Position numbers and translations under genes: made by a program. The notes beneath the pieces were generated by a model. That model was given only the letters and a program-made list of their open reading frames with translations, made no database searches and was not told where the DNA came from. This document shows positions 27,676-35,814 of a stretch of DNA of 64,000 nucleotides, piece by piece (position 1 is the first letter of the stretch; the number at the start of each line of letters is the position of its first letter). This DNA comes from Bordetella hinzii LMG 13501 (lineage in GTDB: Bacteria > Pseudomonadota > Gammaproteobacteria > Burkholderiales > Burkholderiaceae_B), in contig NZ_LRUJ01000023.1 of assembly GCF_001548475.1 (NCBI RefSeq), forward strand, positions 1-64,000. Direction: 5' to 3'.

Positions 27676-28197
27676 TCAGACAGGCAGGCTCATGTTGCGC
27701 GCGGCCTCGGTCTGGGCAGCCCGGAAGGCCACCAGCTTGGCATGCAACGCTTCGTCGGTCGTGGCGATCGTGGCGATGGCGTGCAGGGCGGCATTGGCCG
27801 CGCCCGCCTCGCCGATGGCGAAGGTGGCCACCGGCACGCCCTTGGGCATTTGCACGATGGACAGCAGCGAATCCTCGCCGCGCAGGTATTTGGAGGGCAC
27901 CGGTACGCCGAAGACCGGCACTTCGGTCAGCGCGGCCATCATGCCGGGCAGATGGGCCGCGCCGCCGGCGCCGGCGATGATGGCGCGCAGGCCGCGGGCA
28001 TGGGCCACGGCACCATACTCGGCCATGTCCTGGGGCATGCGATGCGCGGAAATCACGCGCGCCTCGAAGGGCACGCCGAAGGATTCCAGCATCGCCACCG
28101 CGTTCTGCATGACCTCCCAGTCGCTGGAAGAGCCCATGATGACACCCACCAGGGGCGGGGCGGAGGAGGTGTTCGGAGCCGAGGTTTGTGTGGTCAT
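27676..28197 (-). CDS. purE: N5-carboxyaminoimidazole ribonucleotide mutase
   Basis: Converts N5-CAIR to CAIR, the step after PurK. 173 residues with the class I PurE core: [36 protein letters not shown] and [21 protein letters not shown]. First gene of purE-purK-sua5. Confidence 0.96.
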   Translation of the reverse strand: MTTQTSAPNTSSAPPLVGVIMGSSSDWEVMQNAVAMLESFGVPFEARVISAHRMPQDMAEYGAVAHARGLRAIIAGAGGAAHLPGMMAALTEVPVFGVPVPSKYLRGEDSLLSIVQMPKGVPVATFAIGEAGAANAALHAIATIATTDEALHAKLVAFRAAQTEAARNMSLPV

Positions 28198-28310
28198 GAC
28201 CGGGTTCAGCGCGCCGCGGGGACGCAGAGGAATGAAGCCAGGCCGGACATGGCCCGGCCGCGAAGCCCGTTATTTTACCCGCCCCGCACGCCAGGCTGGC
28301 CGGCCCGGCT

Positions 28311-28829
28311 TCAAAGCCCCGCCAGGCCGCCCCAGCCGCCGGCCATGCCGGCATTGGCGGCCAGCGCCAGCGCCGCCACAAGAAACAGGCCCATGACCAG
28401 GGCGCCCGGCCAGGCCACCGGCTTTTTCAGGGCGTTGTCGCCCCACTTGCGGTCGGCCGCCAGCATGGGCACGGCGAACAGCAGCAGGCCCAGCGCCGCG
28501 GCGCAGAACCAGGTTTCGGCGCGCCAGCCGGCCAGCACGGCCGCGCCTGGCCCGCCTTGCAGCAGCACCCAGCCGCCCGCGGCCAGCATGCCCAGCGCGG
28601 CGGCCACCACCATGGCGTAATGCAGGGGCGAAGGCCCCAGCCGCATATTGAGCGTCAGGCCCACGCCGGCCATCACCAGCGCGGCGCGCTGCAGCTCGTG
28701 CAGGGGCGAGGCCGGCAGGCTCTGCATATGGGCCAGCACCAGGCTGCCCAGCAGCCACACGCTGGCCAGGGCCAGCACAAGCGTATTGAGCCGGCGCGAT
28801 GCCCGCGCCACGTCATGCAGGAAAATCAT
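28311..28829 (-). CDS. DsbB-like four-helix membrane protein lacking the catalytic cysteines
   Basis: 172 residues with about four hydrophobic segments. Arrangement and sequence around residues 38-75 ([14 protein letters not shown], then [14 protein letters not shown]) follow the DsbB-type pattern PCPLCxLQR ... N-RFGPRPxHYG as I know it. But the CPLC active site is SPLH (41-44), and only one other Cys remains in the protein. It therefore should not act as a thiol oxidase. It is encoded 10 bases after a DUF5993-like small membrane protein. The start ATG at 28827-28829 abuts a GGAG; a downstream start cannot be excluded. The family assignment is from recall and moderately sure. Confidence 0.55.
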   Translation of the reverse strand: MIFLHDVARASRRLNTLVLALASVWLLGSLVLAHMQSLPASPLHELQRAALVMAGVGLTLNMRLGPSPLHYAMVVAAALGMLAAGGWVLLQGGPGAAVLAGWRAETWFCAAALGLLLFAVPMLAADRKWGDNALKKPVAWPGALVMGLFLVAALALAANAGMAGGWGGLAGL

Positions 28830-28839
28830 CTCCGGCGCC

Positions 28840-28998
28840 CTATAGCGACAGGGGCAGCGGCCCGGTCATGAGGGCTTGCGTACCCGCCACGAAAAAAACC
28901 AGCGTCAGCAGCCAGAGCGCCACGCAAGGCCGGCGCCGGCCGAGGATGCCAAACCATACGGCCGCCAGGCCACTGAGAAACGGCAATAGCGTCAACAT
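28840..28998 (-). CDS. DUF5993-like small membrane protein
   Basis: 52 residues from the ATG at 28996-28998 (MLTLLPFLSG) with an AAGGGG ribosome site 5 bases upstream. Two hydrophobic segments flank a basic turn (GRRRPC), and the tail is GPLPLSL, matching the DUF5993 pattern as I recall it. Such proteins are, to my recollection, often encoded beside DsbB-like proteins, as here. Function unknown. Confidence 0.6.
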   Translation of the reverse strand: MLTLLPFLSGLAAVWFGILGRRRPCVALWLLTLVFFVAGTQALMTGPLPLSL

Positions 28999-29005
28999 GT
29001 CTGCC

Positions 29006-29067
29006 CCTTTTATTGCCGTCGAGTATAGCGTCATAAATAGACATATTTGATATATATCGATATCAAA
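29006..29067 (-). promoter_or_regulatory. Promoter and palindromic operator of the DUF5993/DsbB-like pair
   Basis: On the minus strand a TATACT -10 lies at about 29021-29026, some 22 bases before the start codon. Upstream is an AT-rich palindrome TTTGATAT-6-ATATCAAA (29046-29067) abutting the poor -35 position, a typical activator or repressor site location. Confidence 0.5.
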
Positions 29068-29080
29068 ATCCGGGACGGCG

Positions 29081-29110
29081 AAAAAAAAACCGGCGCCAAG
29101 GCGCCGGTTT
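29081..29110 (-). terminator. Intrinsic terminator of purC
   Basis: AAACCGGCGCC (29087-29097), AA, GGCGCCGGTTT (29100-29110). On the minus strand the stem is followed by a run of T residues. It lies 16 bases after the purC stop. Confidence 0.88.
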
Positions 29111-29125
29111 CGGGGGACTGCGGGA

Positions 29126-30007
29126 TCAGGCCGTCAGGCGATCCAGGGCCTCGCGGTACTTGGCCGCGGTCTTCTGCAGCACATCGGCCGGCAGGCGCGG
29201 CGCGGGCGGGGTCTTGTCCCAAGTCTGGGTTTCGAGCCAATCGCGCACGAATTGCTTGTCGAACGAGGGCGGGCTGATGCCTTCGCGATAGCCGTCGGCC
29301 GGCCAGAAGCGCGAGGAATCCGGCGTGAGCACTTCGTCCATCAGGTGCAGGGTGCCCTGCTCGTCCAGGCCGAACTCGAACTTGGTGTCCGCGATGATGA
29401 TGCCCTTGGTGGCGGCGAAGCGGGCCGCCTCGTCGTACAGGCGCAGCGTGACATCGCGGATGCGCTCGGCCATCTCCTGGCCGACTTCCTTGACGACATG
29501 GGCGAAATCGACGTTCTCGTCGTGCATGCCGAACTCGGCCTTGGCCGCGGGCGTGAAAATCGGCTCGGGCAGCTTGCTGGCCTGCTGCAGCCCGGCGGGC
29601 AGCTTGATGCCGCAGACCGCGCCGGTGGCCTGGTAGTCTTTCCAGCCGGAGCCGATCAGGTAGCCGCGCGCCACGGCTTCGACCAGGATGGGCTTGAGGC
29701 GCTTGACCACGACCGCCCGGCCCTTGACCTGCCCGACCTCGTCGGGCGCCACCACGTCCTCGGGCTTCACGCCGGTGGAGTGGTTGGGCAGGATGTGGGC
29801 CAGCTTATTGAGCCAGAACTCGGTCAGCTCGGTCAGCACCTGGCCCTTGCCCGGAATCGGATCGTCAAGGATGACGTCGAAGGCGGAAATGCGGTCGGTC
29901 GCCACGATCAGCAACTTGTCGTCGCCGACCGCGTACATATCACGCACCTTGCCGCGCCCCAGGAGCGGCAAGGACTTGATGCTGGATTCATGCAAAGCGG
30001 AAGTCAC
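29126..30007 (-). CDS. purC: Phosphoribosylaminoimidazole-succinocarboxamide synthase
   Basis: SAICAR synthetase: condenses CAIR with aspartate. 293 residues, the longer PurC form. Conserved blocks: [49 protein letters not shown], and [20 protein letters not shown] monocistronic unit between its terminator and the fba terminator; the third pur gene of the window besides purEK. Confidence 0.96.
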   Translation of the reverse strand: MTSALHESSIKSLPLLGRGKVRDMYAVGDDKLLIVATDRISAFDVILDDPIPGKGQVLTELTEFWLNKLAHILPNHSTGVKPEDVVAPDEVGQVKGRAVVVKRLKPILVEAVARGYLIGSGWKDYQATGAVCGIKLPAGLQQASKLPEPIFTPAAKAEFGMHDENVDFAHVVKEVGQEMAERIRDVTLRLYDEAARFAATKGIIIADTKFEFGLDEQGTLHLMDEVLTPDSSRFWPADGYREGISPPSFDKQFVRDWLETQTWDKTPPAPRLPADVLQKTAAKYREALDRLTA

Positions 30008-30130
30008 GGAATGGGCCTATGGCAGAAAAGATCCCCGTCGGCGGCGGACGGGAAAGGCCGGCAGGGCGGTACGCGGGCCGGCAGGGGGCTATAGATTACT
30101 GCAAAAGCCTCCCTGCCCGCTTCCCGTGCC

Positions 30131-30161
30131 GGAAAGCAAGAAAGCCCCTCAAGGGGCTTTC
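30131..30161 (-). terminator. Intrinsic terminator of fba
   Basis: GAAAGCCCC (30140-30148), TCAA, GGGGCTTTC (30153-30161), followed on the minus strand by TTGCTTTCC. Thirty bases after the fba stop. Confidence 0.7.
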
Positions 30162-30192
30162 CGGGGCCGCCCCGAAGAGCAGCGGCAGGCGT

Positions 30193-31257
30193 TTATTGCA
30201 CGACCTGGGCCAGCTTGCCCGAGGCGTACTGCTGGGCGATGTCGGTCAGGGGCACGGGCTTGATCTTGCTGCCATTGCCGGCCGCGCCGAACTCGGTGTA
30301 GCGGGCCACGCAGATCGCCTTGGCGGCGGCGCGCGCCGGCTTGAGGTATTCGCGCGGGTCGAACTTCGAGGGGTTCTCGACGAAGAAGCGGCGGATGGCG
30401 CCGGTCATGGCCAGGCGGATATCGGTGTCGATATTGATCTTGCGCACGCCGTACTTGATGGCTTCCTGGATTTCCTCGACGGGCACGCCGTAGGTTTCCT
30501 TCATGTCGCCGCCGAATTCGCGGATCTCGGCCAGCAGCTCCTGGGGCACGCTGGAGCTGCCGTGCATCACCAGGTGGGTGTTGGGCAGCCGGGCGTGGAT
30601 TTCCTTGATGCGCTGGATGGACAGGATGTCGCCGGTGGGCTTGCGCGTGAACTTGTAGGCGCCGTGGCTGGTGCCGATGGCGATGGCCAGGGCGTCGAGC
30701 TGGGTCTTGCGCACGAAGTCGGCGGCCTGCTCGGGGTCGGTCAGCAGCTGGTCCATGGTCAGCTTGCCGTCGGCGCCGTGACCATCTTCCTTGTCGCCCT
30801 GCATGGTTTCCAGCGAACCCAGGCAGCCGAGTTCGCCTTCGACCGTCACGCCCAGTTTGTGGGCCATGTCGACGACCTTGCGGGTCACTTCGACGTTGTA
30901 GTCGTAGTCGGCGATGGTCTTGCCGTCTTCCTTGAGCGAGCCGTCCATCATCACGCTGGAGAAACCCAGGTTGATGGCGCCCTGACAGATGGCGGGCGAC
31001 TGGCCGTGGTCCTGGTGCATGACGACCGGGATGTGCGGATAGGACTCGACGGCGGCCTGGATCAGGTACTTCAGAAAGCCTTCGCCCGCGTACTTGCGCG
31101 CGCCGGCCGAGGCTTGCATGATCACCGGGCTGTCGGTTTCCGCGGCGGCTTCCATGATGGCCTGGACCTGCTCCAGATTGTTGACATTGAAAGCGGGGAT
31201 GCCATAACCATGCTCGGCCGCGTGGTCGAGCAATTGGCGCATGGAAACGAGGGCCAT
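30193..31257 (-). CDS. fba: Fructose-1,6-bisphosphate aldolase, class II
   Basis: Zinc-dependent aldolase of glycolysis, gluconeogenesis and the Calvin cycle (CbbA-like subgroup). 354 residues from the ATG at 31255-31257 ([10 protein letters not shown]). Visible: [18 protein letters not shown], the zinc-site [31 protein letters not shown], and HGSSSVPQE with the later [16 protein letters not shown] ribosome site lies 8 bases upstream. A TAAAAT -10 sits about 60 bases upstream. Divergent from the symporter gene. Confidence 0.95.
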   Translation of the reverse strand: MALVSMRQLLDHAAEHGYGIPAFNVNNLEQVQAIMEAAAETDSPVIMQASAGARKYAGEGFLKYLIQAAVESYPHIPVVMHQDHGQSPAICQGAINLGFSSVMMDGSLKEDGKTIADYDYNVEVTRKVVDMAHKLGVTVEGELGCLGSLETMQGDKEDGHGADGKLTMDQLLTDPEQAADFVRKTQLDALAIAIGTSHGAYKFTRKPTGDILSIQRIKEIHARLPNTHLVMHGSSSVPQELLAEIREFGGDMKETYGVPVEEIQEAIKYGVRKINIDTDIRLAMTGAIRRFFVENPSKFDPREYLKPARAAAKAICVARYTEFGAAGNGSKIKPVPLTDIAQQYASGKLAQVVQ

Positions 31258-31410
31258 AACAAGGACTCCTGAATTCTCGTATTGATGGATAGATGAAATC
31301 CGGCTGAATCGTATGATTTTAGCCGGGCTTTGACCCGCGGTCTTGTCCGAGGCCGACAAGCCGTAACTTGTTGGCACCGGACGAGTCTGTCCCCCTCTTG
31401 CGCCCCCAAA

Positions 31411-31428
31411 CTGACAACTTCCTGTCAG
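31411..31428. promoter_or_regulatory. Palindrome in the fba/symporter divergent region
   Basis: CTGACA (31411-31416), ACTTCC, TGTCAG (31423-31428), a perfect 6-bp inverted repeat about 100 bases upstream of the symporter start. Candidate operator for the symporter; regulator unknown. Confidence 0.45.
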
Positions 31429-31528
31429 CTTGCCCGGACTATCATTCGGTCTGATTTACGTCCACCAGCCGGACACCCCTCCCTCCGGCCGGCCGCGCGC
31501 GGGCGCCCGGCCTTCCTCTGTAGTGATC

Positions 31529-32797
31529 ATGGATACAAAAAAACTGACACGCTATATCGGCATCGCCATGGTGCTCGGTATCGCGGCAGGTTACGTCTGC
31601 AACCGCTATGCGCAGGATGCGCAACATGCCAAGGAGCTGGCCTCCTACTTCAGCATGGTGACCGACATCTTTCTGCGCCTGATCAAGATGATCATCGCGC
31701 CGCTGGTCTTCGCCACCCTGGTCTCGGGCCTGGCCAGCATGAGCGACGGCTCGGCGGTCGGCCGCATCGGCTTTCGCGCCATGGTCTGGTTCGTGGCCGC
31801 CTCGGCCGCCTCGCTGCTGTTGGGCCTGCTGCTGGTCAATGTCTTTCAGCCCGGCGCGCACCTGAACCTGGCCCTGCCCGACGCCAACGCCTCGACGGCG
31901 CTCAAAACGGGCGATTTCACCCTCAAGGCCTTCATCACCCATGTGTTTCCGCGCAGCATCATGGAAGCCATGGCCAACAACGAGATCCTCCAGATCCTGG
32001 TGTTCTCGCTGTTCTTCGGCGCGGCGCTGTCCTTTGTGCGCCGGGGCGGCCACACCACCATCATCACCGCCATCGACGAACTGGCGCGCGTGATGTTCCG
32101 CGTGACCGACTATGTGATGCGCTTCGCGCCGGTGGGCGTGTTCGCCGCCATGGCCGCGGCCATCACCACCGAAGGCCTGGGCGTGCTGCTGAGCTACGGC
32201 AAGCTGATCGGCGAGTTCTACCTCGGCCTGGCGCTGCTGTGGGCCCTGCTGTTCGGCATCGGCTATCTCTTCCTGCGCCGCGACGTCCTGCGCCTGGGCG
32301 GCCTGATCAAGGAGCCCACCCTGCTGGCCTTCTCGACGGCCAGCAGCGAATCGGCCTACCCCAAGACCATCGAGGCGCTCACCCGCTTCGGCGTGCCGCC
32401 GCGCATCTCCGGCTTCGTCCTGCCGCTGGGCTATTCCTTCAACCTGGACGGCTCGATGATGTACCAGTCCTTCGCGGTGCTGTTCATCGCCCAGGCCTAT
32501 GACATCCCCATGACCTTCACCCAGCAATTGATGCTGCTGCTGGTCCTCATGGTGACCAGCAAGGGCATGGCCGGCGTGGCCCGCGCCTCGCTGGTCGTGG
32601 TGGCCGCGACGCTGCCGATGTTCAACCTGCCGGAAGCCGGCCTGCTGCTCATCATGGGCATAGACCAATTCTTCGACATGGGCCGCACGGCCACCAATGT
32701 GGTCGGCAACAGCCTGGCCACGGCCGTGATCTCCAAGCTGGAAGGCGGCCGGGCCACGGCCGAGGAAATCGCCTCGGCCAGCGCCGACGACGCCTGA
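31529..32797 (+). CDS. Dicarboxylate/amino acid:cation symporter (DAACS family)
   Basis: Sodium- or proton-coupled importer related to GltP, GltT and DctA, 422 residues with about eight membrane segments and re-entrant hairpins. The family signatures are present: the serine-rich loop FSTASSESAYPKTIE, PLGYSFNLDGSMMYQ and the substrate-site segment MGIDQFFDMGRTATNVVGNS. The start at 31529 (MDTKKLTRYI) is chosen over the longer frame, which has a non-membrane Pro/Arg-rich leader. Glutamate, aspartate or a C4-dicarboxylate are equally possible substrates. Confidence 0.9.
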   Translation: MDTKKLTRYIGIAMVLGIAAGYVCNRYAQDAQHAKELASYFSMVTDIFLRLIKMIIAPLVFATLVSGLASMSDGSAVGRIGFRAMVWFVAASAASLLLGLLLVNVFQPGAHLNLALPDANASTALKTGDFTLKAFITHVFPRSIMEAMANNEILQILVFSLFFGAALSFVRRGGHTTIITAIDELARVMFRVTDYVMRFAPVGVFAAMAAAITTEGLGVLLSYGKLIGEFYLGLALLWALLFGIGYLFLRRDVLRLGGLIKEPTLLAFSTASSESAYPKTIEALTRFGVPPRISGFVLPLGYSFNLDGSMMYQSFAVLFIAQAYDIPMTFTQQLMLLLVLMVTSKGMAGVARASLVVVAATLPMFNLPEAGLLLIMGIDQFFDMGRTATNVVGNSLATAVISKLEGGRATAEEIASASADDA

Positions 32798-33250
32798 TCA
32801 GCCCAGCGCCTGTTCCCCGGTATCGGGGATCAGGCGCTTGCCCATGCTCACCACATCGTCCAGCGTGAAGCCCAGCGCGCGATAAAAGTGCTGCACGGCG
32901 GCATTGTCGCCGCGCACCAGCAAGTTGATCTTGGGGCAGCCGGCCGCCAGCAGCCGCGCCTGCACCGCCTCCATCAGGGCGCGCCCGTAGCCGCGCTTGC
33001 GGCAGGACGGGTCGACGGCCAGGTAGTTGACCCAGCCGCGATGGCCGTCATAGCCGGCCATGACCGACGCCACCACACGGCCCTCGGCCTCTCCCACCAG
33101 AAACCACTCCGGCTGCACCGTCAGCTTGCGCAGGACGTCCTTGTGCGGATCGTTCCAGGGGCGCGTCAGGCCGCAGACGCGCCACAGGCCGATGACGGCC
33201 TGCTCGTCGCGCATCGCAAAGGGCCGGATGTTCAAGGGCGGAAAACTCAT
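32798..33250 (-). CDS. GNAT acetyltransferase, YpeA-like
   Basis: 150 residues with the acetyl-CoA-binding motif A in VNYLAVDPSCRKRGYGRALMEA and motif B KINLLVRGDNAAVQHFYRALGF, as in the YpeA group. The acceptor substrate is unknown. Its stop abuts the symporter stop (convergent). A hairpin formed within its last codons may end both transcripts. Confidence 0.88.
   Translation of the reverse strand: MSFPPLNIRPFAMRDEQAVIGLWRVCGLTRPWNDPHKDVLRKLTVQPEWFLVGEAEGRVVASVMAGYDGHRGWVNYLAVDPSCRKRGYGRALMEAVQARLLAAGCPKINLLVRGDNAAVQHFYRALGFTLDDVVSMGKRLIPDTGEQALG
32806..32837. repeat. Hairpin within the 3' end of the GNAT gene at the convergent junction
   Basis: GCGCCTG (32806-32812) pairs with CAGGCGC (32831-32837) and TCCCC with GGGGA inside, with single-base symmetric mismatches between. 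It encodes the last residues of the GNAT protein and could act on both converging transcripts; no U-tract is visible. Confidence 0.55.
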
Positions 33251-33312
33251 GCTTGCACTCCTTCAGGGTTGGAAAGCCGGTCACCAGGCCAGGCATTCCC
33301 CGTGCAGGCAAG

Positions 33313-33344
33313 AAACAAAAAGGCCACGAGGAATATCGTGGCCT
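33313..33344 (-). terminator. Intrinsic terminator with no assigned gene
   Basis: AGGCCACGA (33321-33329), 6-base loop, TCGTGGCCT (33336-33344). On the minus strand it runs into TTTTTGTTTC. No protein gene lies within 400 bases upstream on that strand. Confidence 0.75.
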
Positions 33345-33621
33345 GGTCATCACGGGCGCCGGCCCAGCCGGCGCGCAGCCACTCAACGTCGTTGAGTGAA
33401 TCGTCGCAGGGCGGCGAAAAGCGGGTGCGCGTGATGTTTCATGACGCCAAGCCTAACCGGGATCGGAGTGCGCGGCAAGCGGCGCGGGGGCTGGCGCAAT
33501 ACCTCGCCCGCGGCAGCCCGGACAGCTGACGGGATTCTGAACAAAAACGCGCAAAACCCCTTGTTTTAAGGGCTCGTCTGACATGATCCTGAACACCAGG
33601 ACAGGCCTGTGGTTTTGGCGC

Positions 33622-33641
33622 ACTAGGTACTTACGCCTAGT
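33622..33641. promoter_or_regulatory. Palindromic activator-type site upstream of tctBA
   Basis: ACTAGG TACTTACG CCTAGT, an interrupted palindrome, about 60 bases upstream of a TAGTAT -10-like hexamer. The placement and symmetry resemble sites of NarL/LuxR-type response regulators; the regulator is not in the window. Confidence 0.45.
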
Positions 33642-33766
33642 TGAACACTTTCCCCCAAACCTGAAAGCCGACTGACAGCCCCCCTCTCTAGTATCGCGCC
33701 CAGCACCTCCGGCGCACGTCCGGACGAGGTGTGTCAAACAACGAAAGTAGAGGGAGGCCATCCATC

Positions 33767-33817
33767 ATGGCTGAAAGTAAGCGCAGCGTGCTCCTCGCGG
33801 GAGAACGCCCATCATGA
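33767..33817 (+). CDS. 16-residue leader peptide coupled to tctB
   Basis: ATG at 33767 with a strong AGGGAGG ribosome site 9 bases upstream encodes MAESKRSVLLAGERPS. Its TGA overlaps the tctB ATG as ATGA. The initiating region is better than that of tctB itself, so translation of tctB may depend on it. It is not recognisable as a family. Confidence 0.45.
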   Translation: MAESKRSVLLAGERPS

Positions 33818-34242
33818 ACCTGACCAATCGCAATGTTGTCCGGGGACTGTTCATCATGCTGATCGCAGCGGTATTCGGCGGCGCGGCATTCCGCTATCCG
33901 ATCGGCACGCTCAGCCGTTTCGGCCCCGGCCTGTTCCCGCTCATGATCAGCGGCCTGCTGTTTCTCGTCGGCCTGTCGACCGTGATACGCGCGCGCTTCA
34001 TCGAGCGCGAGCCGCTTGACTACAACTTCAAGAACATCGCCATCATCCTGGCCGCCCTCTGCGGCTTCGTGGTGGTGTCGCACCTCGTCAGCATGCTGCT
34101 GGGCATCGTGTTCCTGGTCTTCGTCGCCACGCTGGCCGGCACGTCCTATTCGGTGGTGCGCAACCTGAAGATCTCGGCGGGCCTGATCGCCGTGGCCTTC
34201 GGCTTCAAATACCTACTCGGCCTGAGCCTGCCCCTGCTATGA
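33814..34242 (+). CDS. Tripartite tricarboxylate transporter, small membrane subunit (TctB)
   Basis: 142 residues with four hydrophobic segments and the TctB-like beginning FGGAAFRYPIGTLSRFGPGLFP. Works with TctA and a periplasmic TctC binding protein to import tricarboxylates or related acids. Its stop overlaps the tctA start by 4 bp (ATGA). Confidence 0.88.
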   Translation: MNLTNRNVVRGLFIMLIAAVFGGAAFRYPIGTLSRFGPGLFPLMISGLLFLVGLSTVIRARFIEREPLDYNFKNIAIILAALCGFVVVSHLVSMLLGIVFLVFVATLAGTSYSVVRNLKISAGLIAVAFGFKYLLGLSLPLL

Positions 34243-35747
34243 CTGACCTCTTCAACAATCTCGCGTTCGGCTTCGAGCACGCGCTGACGCTGCAGAACCT
34301 GCTGTACTGCGCGCTCGGCTGCGTCGTGGGCACGCTGATCGGCCTGTTGCCCGGCCTGGGCCCGCTGTCGACCATCAGCCTGCTGCTGCCGCTGACCTAC
34401 TCCATCCCGACCGGCGGCGCCCTCATCATGCTGGCCGGCATCTATTACGGCGCCCAGTATGGCGACAGCGTCAGCGCCATCACCATGAAGATTCCGCACG
34501 CCAGCAGCATCGTGGCGTGTATCGACGGCTATGCCATGAACCTCAAGGGCAAGACCGGCCTGGCCTTGTTCACCGCGGGCGTGTCCAGCTTCATCGGCGG
34601 CACGGTGGCCATCGTCGTGCTCTCGACCATGGCGCCCGCGCTGGGCGAAGTGGGTCTGCTGTTCGGCCCGGCCGACTATTGCGCGCTGATGCTCCTGGGC
34701 TTTTTCTGCGTGAGCTTCGTGAGCGCCGGCAATCTGCTCAACGGCCTGGCCATGGCCATGATCGGCGTGCTGCTGGGCGTGGTGGGCACCGACGTCAACA
34801 GCGGCATGCCCCGCTACACGCTGGACCTGGTCTTCCTGCAGGACGGCATCGGCCTGATCAGCATCGCGCTGGGCTGCTTCGGCATCGCGGAAATCGTCAA
34901 GAACCTCGACAACCGCAATACGCTCACGCCCTTCAATGGCAAGATCAAGCTCATGCCGACCTGGGCCGAGTTCAAGCGCATCATCCCCAGCGCCCTGCGC
35001 GGCAGCATCATCGGTTCCGTGCTGGGCATCCTGCCCGGCGGCGGCCCGACGATCGCCCAGTTCGCCGCCTATGCCGCCGACAAGCGCTTCAGCAAGTACC
35101 GCCATGAAATCGGCACGGGCGCCATCGAGGGCGTGGCCGGCCAGGCCGCCGCCGACGAATCGGCCGCGCGCACCAGCTTCATTCCGCTCATGGCCATCGG
35201 CATCCCCGAAAACGCGGTCATGGCCCTCATGCTGGCCGCCTTCATCGTCAAGGGCATCCAGCCCGGTCCCAACATGATCGGCACCCACCCGGACCTGTTC
35301 TGGGGCCTGGTGGCCAGCATGTGGGTGGGCAACTGCTTCCTGCTGATCCTGAACGTGCCGCTGGTGCGCTATTGGCTGTCGGTGTTCAAGATCCCCTATA
35401 CGGTGCTCTTCCCGTCCATCCTCTTCTTCTGCTGCATCGGCACCTTCAGCATCAACAATAGCCTGGACGATATCTTCATCACCGCGGTTTTCGGAGCCAT
35501 CGGCTACATCTTCATGCGCCTGGGCATGGAGCCGGCGCCGCTGATGCTGGGCTTCATCCTGGGCCCGATGCTGGAGGAGAACTTCCGGCGCGCCATGCTG
35601 CTGAGCCGCGGCGATTTCTCCATCTTCGTGAGCCGCCCCATCAGCGGCACGCTGCTGGCCTTCATTGCCTGCATCATCCTGTTCCAGTTCCGCGGTTTCT
35701 TCCGCAAGCGGAAACAGGCGGCGGCGCTGCAAAGCCAGGCCGACTGA
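34239..35747 (+). CDS. Tripartite tricarboxylate transporter, large membrane subunit (TctA)
   Basis: 502 residues, about 11-12 membrane helices. TctA signatures: GLLPGLGPLSTISLLLPLTY, GIYYGAQYGDSVSAI and the second related repeat GILPGGGPTIAQFAAY, followed by AADESAARTSFIPLMAIGIP. No tctC gene is adjacent, so the binding protein must be encoded elsewhere. The substrate cannot be inferred. A terminator follows. Confidence 0.93.
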   Translation: MTDLFNNLAFGFEHALTLQNLLYCALGCVVGTLIGLLPGLGPLSTISLLLPLTYSIPTGGALIMLAGIYYGAQYGDSVSAITMKIPHASSIVACIDGYAMNLKGKTGLALFTAGVSSFIGGTVAIVVLSTMAPALGEVGLLFGPADYCALMLLGFFCVSFVSAGNLLNGLAMAMIGVLLGVVGTDVNSGMPRYTLDLVFLQDGIGLISIALGCFGIAEIVKNLDNRNTLTPFNGKIKLMPTWAEFKRIIPSALRGSIIGSVLGILPGGGPTIAQFAAYAADKRFSKYRHEIGTGAIEGVAGQAAADESAARTSFIPLMAIGIPENAVMALMLAAFIVKGIQPGPNMIGTHPDLFWGLVASMWVGNCFLLILNVPLVRYWLSVFKIPYTVLFPSILFFCCIGTFSINNSLDDIFITAVFGAIGYIFMRLGMEPAPLMLGFILGPMLEENFRRAMLLSRGDFSIFVSRPISGTLLAFIACIILFQFRGFFRKRKQAAALQSQAD

Positions 35748-35765
35748 GGCAGGCCCCGCTCCGCG

Positions 35766-35814
35766 CCGGGCCGCTTCCTGAACCCGTCCGGGTCCGGGAG
35801 GCGGCCCGGTTTTT
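35766..35814 (+). terminator. Intrinsic terminator of tctBA
   Basis: CCGGGCCGC (35766-35774) pairs with GCGGCCCGG (35801-35809), with an inner ACCC/GGGT stem, followed by TTTTT. It ends right at the stop of the convergent EamA gene. Confidence 0.85.

Larger units (their letters stand above)
33251..33766. other. Gene-poor stretch with minus-strand terminators and the tctBA promoter
   Basis: I find no convincing protein gene. On the minus strand are two terminator-like elements (33313-33344 and about 33552-33573) with no protein gene upstream of them, suggesting a possible small RNA. On the plus strand is the upstream region of tctBA with a palindrome at 33622-33641 and a TAGTAT near 33690. 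Confidence 0.45.

Noticed and set aside
30008-30192. A purine riboswitch upstream of purC
   Set aside because: I cannot find the conserved three-way junction elements; only the fba terminator and unstructured GC-rich sequence are visible.
33453-33761. A 102-codon minus-strand frame and its 43-codon in-frame ATG
   Set aside because: No ribosome site, frame overlaps the tctBA promoter palindrome, and composition is not protein-like.
34146-35732. A 528-codon minus-strand open frame rich in His, Ala and Asp
   Set aside because: Antisense to tctA; composition is that of reversed membrane-protein codons.
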